64,000 nt of DNA from Thermovibrio sp. (GTDB taxonomy: Bacteria > Aquificota > Aquificia > Desulfurobacteriales > Desulfurobacteriaceae). Where the stretch lies: assembly GCA_015490195.1 (NCBI GenBank), contig WFYG01000032.1:1-64000 (forward strand), read 5' to 3'. Position 1 is the first letter of the stretch; each line of letters opens with the position of its first letter. This document shows positions 18,010 to 25,112 of the stretch, piece after piece. The notes below the pieces were generated by a model. The model was not told where the DNA came from. It was given only the letters and a program-made list of their open reading frames with translations, and did not search any database. The position numbers and the translations under genes are program-made.

Positions 18010-18556
18010 TCTTCAGCTCCACACCAAAATTAAATTTATAATAGACAACTCTAAAGTTGAGCTTGCGGTTTTCGTAGACTTTCCTTTCTGTTTCACGGAA
18101 GAGAACCTTTCCAAGTTTCTCCTCAGAGGTTTTAAGAAACTCCGGGAAACTCTTTATTCTAAGCGTTCCACCTTTAACAGTCAGTTGTCTTCCAGAGTAA
18201 GTTAGCGAGTCAAGCCACATATTTTTAACGTTTTCTGGATTGGCAAAGAAGTATAGGAACTGAGGAACTTTTCTGTTTTTATCAAGCATTGAAACTATTT
18301 CAAGTTTCTTCTGAAGCTCTTCCCTTGTGGCTATGAGTTCTTTCTCGCTCTGTTGAATCTGGTGAAGCTGGCGTATCTCCCTTTTCAAGGTTTGTATTTT
18401 ACTTTGAGCTACCTTTAACTGGTAGGTTGCTGTGGAGTAACAGAAGTAGCTGAAAAAGAAGACAACTACAAGGACAACAAAGAGGAACATTAAATCGGGT
18501 TTTACGTACTTTGAGTAGACTGACTCTCTGTACTCTGCGAAGTTAAATCTTAGCAT
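17993..18556 (-). CDS. pilN: Type IV pilus inner-membrane protein PilN
   Basis: Bitopic assembly protein of 187 residues with the conserved cytoplasmic N-terminal motif LRFNFAEYRES, which binds PilM in studied systems, a TM helix (LMFLFVVLVVVFFFSYFCY) and a coiled-coil/periplasmic part. ATG at 18554-18556 is chosen over GTG at 18565 because AAGGG is correctly spaced and the N-terminus fits PilN. It overlaps pilM by 14 bases. Confidence 0.87.
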   Translation of the reverse strand: MLRFNFAEYRESVYSKYVKPDLMFLFVVLVVVFFFSYFCYSTATYQLKVAQSKIQTLKREIRQLHQIQQSEKELIATREELQKKLEIVSMLDKNRKVPQFLYFFANPENVKNMWLDSLTYSGRQLTVKGGTLRIKSFPEFLKTSEEKLGKVLFRETERKVYENRKLNFRVVYYKFNFGVELKNGTAR

Positions 18557-19589
18557 CTTTGTCACCCTTATATCTGATACTTAATCCTGAAGCAACGGCG
18601 TACTCTTCGTTGCCAAAAATCCCGGAAAATCCAAGTGGATCTCCTCTGTTTACCTCAAGACCCGAAAGTTCTCCGAGGAAATCTACAATACCTTTCAGTT
18701 TTGCTGAACCTCCGTAAAGGTAGATAGCTTCAACTTCAAGGTTGAATCTGTCTTTAAAGTTGTCTATAGTCCACATAATTTCGGTTGCTATTTTCCGTAA
18801 AACTTTTTTGATAACATTAAAAGCCTCATCGTAAGTAATGTCTTTTACCTGTTCACCTCTTTTTAGAAGTTCAACATCTTGAGAACTTAACATAAACTCT
18901 CTCTGCAGATGTTCGTTTATTGCCTGCCCTCCAAGCTCCACGTTTCTTGTTATGTAGGGATAACCTCCAAAAGAGACGATAACTTTCGTAAAAGAAGCCC
19001 CTATGTCAACAAGACAGACCGGAGACACTGTTTTACCAGGGTTGTTCAGGTAGAACTGGTTGTTTATAGCAGCCGGTTCTATGTCTATCACTACCGGCCT
19101 GAGCCCTGCCTGTTTCGCGATTTTGGTTCTGATGTCAAGGAAGTCTTTCCTTACCGCTGCAACCGCTATGTCTACAGTTCCTTTCTCTATAGAAATGGGT
19201 AAAACTTTGTAGTCTATGTTGACCTGTGCAAATTCTTCAGGACTTATAATGCTTTTCATGTAGTCAATAACTGCTTCTTCCGGGTCTTTTGAGGAAGGGA
19301 TGCTTATAACGCTGTAAAAACAGGCAGAGAGAGGAACGTGAATTATGACATCTTTGTCTTTTACAGAAAGTTCGTTGTAGAGTTCTTTTATAGAGTTAAT
19401 CAGCTCAAATTCGTCAACCAGTTCGGTACCTGCAAATACCTGTTCCCTGTATTCTTTTTTCCCGTAGATTTTTACTTTGTACTTACCACCTTTCCGTTGA
19501 GATTGAACAAGTTTTAGAGAGTAGGAACCTATATCAAGAGCAGGAACAAGGTAGTCTGAGCCCTTGAAGAACTTTATTAACCACTCCAT
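18543..19589 (-). CDS. pilM: Actin-like pilus assembly ATPase PilM
   Basis: Cytoplasmic actin-fold protein of 348 residues that docks PilN to the assembly ATPase. It has the phosphate-1 motif LVPALDIGSYSLKLVQ, VCLVDIGASFTKVIVSFGG and IYLYGGSAKLKGIVDFLGE. It follows gspF after 19 bases, and its ATG follows GGGGAAGGG. The presence of PilM suggests that the gspC-F genes upstream share parts with a pilus-type apparatus. Confidence 0.93.
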   Translation of the reverse strand: MEWLIKFFKGSDYLVPALDIGSYSLKLVQSQRKGGKYKVKIYGKKEYREQVFAGTELVDEFELINSIKELYNELSVKDKDVIIHVPLSACFYSVISIPSSKDPEEAVIDYMKSIISPEEFAQVNIDYKVLPISIEKGTVDIAVAAVRKDFLDIRTKIAKQAGLRPVVIDIEPAAINNQFYLNNPGKTVSPVCLVDIGASFTKVIVSFGGYPYITRNVELGGQAINEHLQREFMLSSQDVELLKRGEQVKDITYDEAFNVIKKVLRKIATEIMWTIDNFKDRFNLEVEAIYLYGGSAKLKGIVDFLGELSGLEVNRGDPLGFSGIFGNEEYAVASGLSIRYKGDKDAKI

Positions 19590-19608
19590 TTAACCCTTCC
19601 CCGTGTTT

Positions 19609-20817
19609 TTAAAAAGCTTTTATAGTACTGATGCTCAAAATGGGCAGCAGCAGGGCATAAACAACAAATCCCACAACAATTCCTACTATAAGCATAGTAA
19701 CAGGCTCTAAAAGGGAAGTCAAGTTCTTTAATTTAAAGTTCAACTCGTTTTCCAGAAATCTTGCAATTCTCAAGCTCATATCGGAAAGGTTGCCGGAGCT
19801 TTCCCCGGCCTTTATCAGCTGAACAACAACTCCCGGAATCTCTTCAATTTCATTAAGGAGGGAGTGGAGGGGAGCTCCCCTTTCAAACTCAGGAAGCATC
19901 TGAAGCAGTTTTTCTTTTATCGGCAAGTTAACTACCGTTTCAGTAGCCGTTCTAAATGCCTCAATTGCTGGTATTCCAGCAGAAAGAAGGTCGCCAAAGG
20001 TTGTGAAGAACTTCACCAGCTCTCCGTAGATGAAGAGTTTACCTACAAGGGGAATTTTAAGTTTCAGAGCGTCCAACTCTCTTTTTCTTTCTCTTGAAAG
20101 GTAAACGAGCAGCAAAAGTAGCGTGATTAAAAGAAAAAGGAGAAGAAGATAGTGGTTCAATATGAAAGAGCTGGTTGAGAGGAGGAGTTTTGTTGAAAAG
20201 GGGAGCTCCAGTTTAACAGTTGTGTATATGGCCTTCACCTTTGGAATAACAGTAACCAACATAAACACCACTACCCCGAAAGCAACTGTCAGGAGAACAG
20301 ACGGGTATATAAGAGTTTGCAGGACTTTTCCCTTTATGCTCTCCCTTCTCTCTAAAAGCTCTGCAGCCATAACGAGATTTTTGGAAAGGAGGGCAGAACG
20401 CTCCCCCGAGGAGACAAGTGCCAGAACAACACTGTCTTTAACTCCTGCTCTCTTGAGGGCTTCTGTAAATGAGAGACCATCTTTCAGGCTGTCAACCACC
20501 TTTTTGTAGAAAAGTTTCAGGTGCTCTTTCTCTTCTCCCTCTGTAAAAGAGTTTACTGCATCAACTATGGGAATTCCCGATTCAAGAAGCGTTGCAAGGG
20601 TTCTGAAGAAGAGAGTTAACTCTGAGGGGGTGGGGGCTCTCCTGAAAAACCGGAAGAGGAAACTCTCCCTCTCTTCGCTCTTTTCCTCTGTAATCTCAAG
20701 AGGATAAATACCCCTACTTTTGAGAAGGGAATAGGCACTGGTTCTTGAGGGAGCCTCCACTATTCCCTTAACTTCTCTGCCGTTACTGTCAACAGCCTTG
20801 TAGGAGAATACAGCCAT
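19609..20817 (-). CDS. gspF: Inner-membrane platform protein GspF/PilC
   Basis: Polytopic platform of type II secretion/type IV pili, 402 residues, with the two tandem GspF domains: N-terminal AVFSYKAVDSNGREVKGIVEA, first domain LTLFFRTLATLLESGIPIVDAVNSF (about 70) and second LVKFFTTFGDLLSAGIPAIEAF (about 270), plus TM helices near 170-195, 220-240 and 375-400. Sequence alone does not separate GspF from PilC; position after gspE favours GspF, while pilM next to it fits PilC. Its ATG overlaps the gspE stop by one base. Confidence 0.9.
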   Translation of the reverse strand: MAVFSYKAVDSNGREVKGIVEAPSRTSAYSLLKSRGIYPLEITEEKSEERESFLFRFFRRAPTPSELTLFFRTLATLLESGIPIVDAVNSFTEGEEKEHLKLFYKKVVDSLKDGLSFTEALKRAGVKDSVVLALVSSGERSALLSKNLVMAAELLERRESIKGKVLQTLIYPSVLLTVAFGVVVFMLVTVIPKVKAIYTTVKLELPFSTKLLLSTSSFILNHYLLLLFLLITLLLLLVYLSRERKRELDALKLKIPLVGKLFIYGELVKFFTTFGDLLSAGIPAIEAFRTATETVVNLPIKEKLLQMLPEFERGAPLHSLLNEIEEIPGVVVQLIKAGESSGNLSDMSLRIARFLENELNFKLKNLTSLLEPVTMLIVGIVVGFVVYALLLPILSISTIKAF

Positions 20818-22421
20818 TACCCTCTCGTAACTCTAAGGACTTCTTCGGGAGTTGTTATACCCATCTTCACCTTCTGGGCACCGTCCATTCTAAGGGTTTT
20901 CATACCTCTGTTTACTGCAACTTCTTTTATCTCGTCGCTGTCGCGACCTTCAAGGATGAAACGCTTTATCTCTTTATCAACCACAAGTATTTCGTAGATG
21001 GCCGTTCTCCCCGAGTAGCCGGTACCCATACAGTGCTCACACCCTTTTCCCCTGAAAAATTTTCCGGTGTAGTCTGTTATTCCAAGGTCTTTAAGCTCCT
21101 GTTGAGTTGGAGTATAGGGTTCTCTGCAGTAAGGACAGATTTTTCTTACAAGCCTCTGGGCTACAACTCCAACAACAGACGAGGCAACAAGGAAAGACTC
21201 AATTCCCATGTCTACAAGCCTTGTTACGGAAGAGGGAGCATCGTTTGTGTGGAGGGTTGAGAAAACAAGGTGACCAGTTAGAGCAGCCTGTATTGCTATC
21301 TCTGCAGTTTCCCTATCCCTTATCTCTCCAACCATTATTACATCGGGATCCTGACGGAGTATGCTCCTTAAGGCACTGGCAAAAGTCAGGCCTATTTCCG
21401 GTTTTACCTGAACCTGGGAGATGCCGTTTAGCTGATACTCTACAGGATCTTCTACGGTTATGATGTTGATTTCCTCCCTGTTTATCTCTGAAAGGGAAGC
21501 GTAGAGGGTTGTCGTTTTACCGGAGCCTGTGGGACCTGTAACAAGGAGTATTCCGTGGGGAGTTTTTATGAGGTTTGAGAAGAGCTCGTAGTCTTCAGGG
21601 AGAAGACCAAGCTCTCTGGTTGAGTAGAGAATGCTCTCTTTTGATAGGAGCCTGAGAACGACCCGCTCTCCGAAATAGGTAGGAAGGGTAGATACCCTGA
21701 TGTCTATCTCCTTTCCTCCGAGGCGCACCATTATACGGCCATCCTGGGGAAGGCGTTTTTCGGCTATGTCTAAGCTGGCCATTATTTTCAGTCTTGAGAT
21801 GACGGAAGGGATTTTTGAGGAGGGGAGCTCCCTCACCGTCTTTAAAACTCCGTCAACTCTGAGTCTTACCCTCATTCTGTCTCTGAACGGCTCAAAGTGG
21901 ACGTCGCTGGCCTTTACCCTTACCGCCAGCGTCAGAATTTCATTTATAAACTGAACCGCCGGAGCCTCATCCTCTACAGTGAGAAGGTCTTCCCCGTAGC
22001 TCTCCTGAAGGGGAGAGTCTTCGGTAGAGAGTTCAGAGGAGGAGAAGAAGCTGTTTACCTCGTCGTAGGGAACGACCAGTGGTTTTACAGGTTTTGAGAA
22101 AAACCACTCAAGTTTTTTCAGCCCCTCGTAGTTAAACGGGTTGTCAGTTGCCACGGTAATACTGTTTTCGTCCTCTGAAATTGGAATGAGGCGCTCTTTC
22201 TTTAGTATCTGCTCGGGGACTTTCTGAAGGAGTTCCCCGCTAACGGGGGGGAGCTCCCTGCTGAACTCAAATCCGCTACTTCTGAAGAGCTCTTCAACCT
22301 CAGGCAGGTTCCACTTAAGAATACCAGAAACCTGTTTGAAAGAGGAAAACTCCCTGTCGGGTAAAAGACCTGCCGACTTAAGCTTCTCAATAAACTCCCT
22401 TTCAGTTAAGGTTCTTAACAT
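20817..22421 (-). CDS. gspE: Secretion/pilus assembly ATPase GspE/PilB
   Basis: Hexameric ATPase, 534 residues. It has an N1E/MshEN-type N-terminal domain (about 1-130), then VKASDVHFEPF, Walker A VTGPTGSGKTTTLY (about 295), the Asp box ITVEDPVEYQL, Walker B with DPDVIMVGEIRDRETAEIA and the His box STLHTNDA. A zinc tetracysteine follows (CPYC and CEHC, about 430-465), diagnostic of assembly ATPases rather than PilT retraction ATPases. It overlaps gspD by 20 bases. No pilT-like gene is in the window. Confidence 0.93.
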   Translation of the reverse strand: MLRTLTEREFIEKLKSAGLLPDREFSSFKQVSGILKWNLPEVEELFRSSGFEFSRELPPVSGELLQKVPEQILKKERLIPISEDENSITVATDNPFNYEGLKKLEWFFSKPVKPLVVPYDEVNSFFSSSELSTEDSPLQESYGEDLLTVEDEAPAVQFINEILTLAVRVKASDVHFEPFRDRMRVRLRVDGVLKTVRELPSSKIPSVISRLKIMASLDIAEKRLPQDGRIMVRLGGKEIDIRVSTLPTYFGERVVLRLLSKESILYSTRELGLLPEDYELFSNLIKTPHGILLVTGPTGSGKTTTLYASLSEINREEINIITVEDPVEYQLNGISQVQVKPEIGLTFASALRSILRQDPDVIMVGEIRDRETAEIAIQAALTGHLVFSTLHTNDAPSSVTRLVDMGIESFLVASSVVGVVAQRLVRKICPYCREPYTPTQQELKDLGITDYTGKFFRGKGCEHCMGTGYSGRTAIYEILVVDKEIKRFILEGRDSDEIKEVAVNRGMKTLRMDGAQKVKMGITTPEEVLRVTRG

Positions 22422-24306
22422 TAAAGTTTATCTCCTGATTAAGTTCAAACTTCCCGAAACCTTTAATATCGGAAAATATTCCCTTTCTTGACTGCTGAAT
22501 ACTCTTTATGTTTGAGATGTAGGCCTTAACCTTGCTGGCGGTAAGTGCATTCTCCTCCTGAAGGTTCCTGACGACGTGGGGAGTGATAAAGACAAGGAGG
22601 TTTGTCTTCTCTATCTGATGTCCGGTCTTCTTAAAGAGGTTTCCTATAACAGGAATGTTCCCGAGAACGGGAACTTTCTCAATTGTCGTAAGTTTTTTAC
22701 TCTTTATAAGACCACCTATAACAAGAGTTTGACCGTCTTGAACATCAACGGTTGTCCTCGCCTCCCTCTTTGAGGTTATCGGAGCGGTTTGGTCAGCGTT
22801 AGCGTAACCGACAACGTCTTCAACTTTTTCATAAACCTTCAGTCTTACCTCTCCAGAAGAGGTAATATGGGGAGTAATCTTAAGAACAATACCCACATCT
22901 TTGTAGTCGTAAGAGATAACCGGGTTGTTATTGGCGTCGTACTTTATGCCGGTTGAGTAGGGAATAACCTTTGAGATATTTATCTCTGCCTCTTCGTTAT
23001 CAAGCGTCAGTATTTGAGGTGTAGCTATAACGTTTACTCCACCCTCTTTAGCGTAGGCGTTAAGGAGAAGACCTATGTCTGGCACCCCATCTCTCCACTT
23101 TGCAATACCGAGAAGAAGACCCGGAGAGGCAGAAGGATAACCGGGCTGAAGAGGAAGGTTTCCGTAAAGGCTTCCTCCGAAAGGAACGTAGTTTCCACGG
23201 GAGAGGAACTTCCACTCAACCCCCATCTGGAGGAGTTTATCCATAGACATCTCCACTATCTGAACCTCAACAAAAACCTGAGGTCTTTTTACGTCTATAC
23301 TGCTTATTACGTCTTTAACGACAGAGAAGTCTTGAGGAGAAGCGAGAACTATCAGAGAGTTACTCCCCTTATCTGCAACGACCTTTACAGGTCCCGTCAG
23401 ACCGTACTTTTTACCATTTACCCCTTTAAACAGGTTTTCAAGGACTTTCGCCGTATCTGCAGCAAAAGCGTACTTGAGCCTTACTATGTGAATGTTCCCG
23501 GTTTTTACAGAGACAGGAGTATCTATGTGAGGAATTAGCGTCTTTACTCTCTCTATAACAGAAGGAGTTCCAACGAGGTAGACTGTATTAGTCCTCTCGT
23601 CAACGGCGAAGTGGTAGTAGTCCCTTCCGGGAATGGGTACTGTTCTGGCTATGTCAAAAGCGAAACCTTTATCAAGCACTGAAGAGAGAACTTTCACAGC
23701 CTCTTTTGCATCGGCGTGTTTCAGGGTAAAGGTGGCTATCTGAAGTTTAACGGGAGTTCTGTCAAGTCGGTTCAGTATAACCATAAGGCGGTGGAGGTTC
23801 TTCTCTTTATCTGTTACAACTATGGCGTTTGTATCCCTCACAAAGCTTACCCTTCCTATCTCTGAGAGCATGTTTCGAACAAGTCCTTGAAGGTTCAGAA
23901 CGTTGAGGTGTCGCGGCAGGAAAACGTAAGTAAGTACCCGGTCTCCTCCGTCAAGTCTACCTCTGGCTACAGTAGTTGATTCACGGGCTATCTGTCTGTT
24001 TCTAACTATCTTAACGTAATTCCCGTAGTCAACTACCTGATATCCAAGCTCATCTAAGGCGGCAACGTACAGGTTGAAGAGCTCCTTCTTAGGTATGGGT
24101 TTCGGGGAGATTATTGTTATTTTTCCCCGCAAAGTAGGAGGAACGATTATGTCTTTCCCCACTGCATTACTAACAACCTTCGTGAAGTCTTTAATGTCTA
24201 CGTCTTCAAAGTTTACCTGAACTGCCCCCGGTTCCTGAGAGTAAGCAAGCGGAGGAGAAAAGAGCATCAGAGAGAGGAGAGATGCCGATATCAATTTTCT
24301 AACCAT
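22402..24306 (-). CDS. gspD: Type II secretion system secretin GspD
   Basis: Outer-membrane secretin of 634 residues with signal peptide (ISASLLSLMLFSPPLAYS), N0 domain (VQVNFEDVDIKDFTKVVSNA, about 30-105), N1-N3 repeats (VRNMLSEIGRVSFVRDTNAIVV, IATFTLKHADAKEAVKVLSS, IVRLKYAFAADTAKVLENLF) and the secretin domain ending with VPVLGNIPVIGNLFKKTG. The N0-N3 order and the gspC/gspE neighbours mark it as GspD, distinct from the AMIN-bearing pilQ downstream. ATG follows AGGAGAGG. Confidence 0.93.
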   Translation of the reverse strand: MVRKLISASLLSLMLFSPPLAYSQEPGAVQVNFEDVDIKDFTKVVSNAVGKDIIVPPTLRGKITIISPKPIPKKELFNLYVAALDELGYQVVDYGNYVKIVRNRQIARESTTVARGRLDGGDRVLTYVFLPRHLNVLNLQGLVRNMLSEIGRVSFVRDTNAIVVTDKEKNLHRLMVILNRLDRTPVKLQIATFTLKHADAKEAVKVLSSVLDKGFAFDIARTVPIPGRDYYHFAVDERTNTVYLVGTPSVIERVKTLIPHIDTPVSVKTGNIHIVRLKYAFAADTAKVLENLFKGVNGKKYGLTGPVKVVADKGSNSLIVLASPQDFSVVKDVISSIDVKRPQVFVEVQIVEMSMDKLLQMGVEWKFLSRGNYVPFGGSLYGNLPLQPGYPSASPGLLLGIAKWRDGVPDIGLLLNAYAKEGGVNVIATPQILTLDNEEAEINISKVIPYSTGIKYDANNNPVISYDYKDVGIVLKITPHITSSGEVRLKVYEKVEDVVGYANADQTAPITSKREARTTVDVQDGQTLVIGGLIKSKKLTTIEKVPVLGNIPVIGNLFKKTGHQIEKTNLLVFITPHVVRNLQEENALTASKVKAYISNIKSIQQSRKGIFSDIKGFGKFELNQEINFNVKNLN

Positions 24307-24317
24307 TTTAACCTCTC

Positions 24318-25112
24318 CTATTCAAGTTCATAATGAAGTTTTACTTTCTTTCCTTTTCTTAAAACAGTAATGGTTATTGAGTCGGCTGTTTTAAGCTGTT
24401 CAAAGGCAGAGAACGAATCTTCCGGTGTACGTATTCTAATACCGTTAATTGACAGGATTACGTCTCCCGGGTAAATTCCAAGCTTGTATATAAAGCTTCT
24501 TGGGCTTACGTAAGTTACTTTTAGGCCAGAGGGGTTGCTAATAGGAACTATGTTTATGTAGTGGAGGAAGTCACCTGAGGATATCTGGTTTATTATTTCA
24601 CTACGTTTTATTGTATAAAAACCAGCTGTTTCCCCTGCAGATTCTGAAGGATTAACTCCAACTTTTTTTAGGGTTTTTAAAACAAGAACAACCTCTTTTG
24701 AACCTTTAGAGAAAACCACTCTGTCTGGATAGATTCTAGTGAGTTTGTACCCTTGAATTTTCTGTCCAACTGAAAGAATTATGGTTTTGTTTCCCTTCTC
24801 AAGTATTGCAATACTGTGTTTACAGTTACTGCAAACGACAGTTCCTTTAAGGGAATATTCTCCCAGAGAAAAGGTCTCTTCCATTACGGGAACGGAGATT
24901 TTTGGAATGGAGGATTTCGGCCTAAAAAAACCCTCTCTGGCCACCATAAAGTCGGTGGTGTAGGAGGAAAGGGAACAGCCAGAGGGTTTAATATTGAGAG
25001 GGAGCTCCCGGGGAAACCGAAGAGCAACCGCCGACGAGATGAGGTAGGCCAGTGAAAAGGCCAGAAAAGAGACTGAAAGGAGTTCCAGGTAGTTAAGAAG
25101 TTTCTGCTGCAT
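24318..25112 (-). CDS. gspC: Type II secretion inner-membrane protein GspC with PDZ domain
   Basis: Links the inner-membrane platform to the secretin. The 264-residue protein has one TM helix (LLSVSFLAFSLAYLISSAVAL, about 12-32), an HR domain (YSLKGTVVCSNCKHSIAILE, about 85-150) and a C-terminal PDZ domain (YVSPRSFIYKLGIYPGDVIL, about 205-264). Its start overlaps the end of the CCA-enzyme gene by 20 bases, so the secretion genes share that transcript. Confidence 0.88.
   Translation of the reverse strand: MQQKLLNYLELLSVSFLAFSLAYLISSAVALRFPRELPLNIKPSGCSLSSYTTDFMVAREGFFRPKSSIPKISVPVMEETFSLGEYSLKGTVVCSNCKHSIAILEKGNKTIILSVGQKIQGYKLTRIYPDRVVFSKGSKEVVLVLKTLKKVGVNPSESAGETAGFYTIKRSEIINQISSGDFLHYINIVPISNPSGLKVTYVSPRSFIYKLGIYPGDVILSINGIRIRTPEDSFSAFEQLKTADSITITVLRKGKKVKLHYELE

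Noticed and set aside
23014-23538. 174-codon ORF antisense to gspD
   Set aside because: No recognisable domain, composition reflects the complement of gspD.
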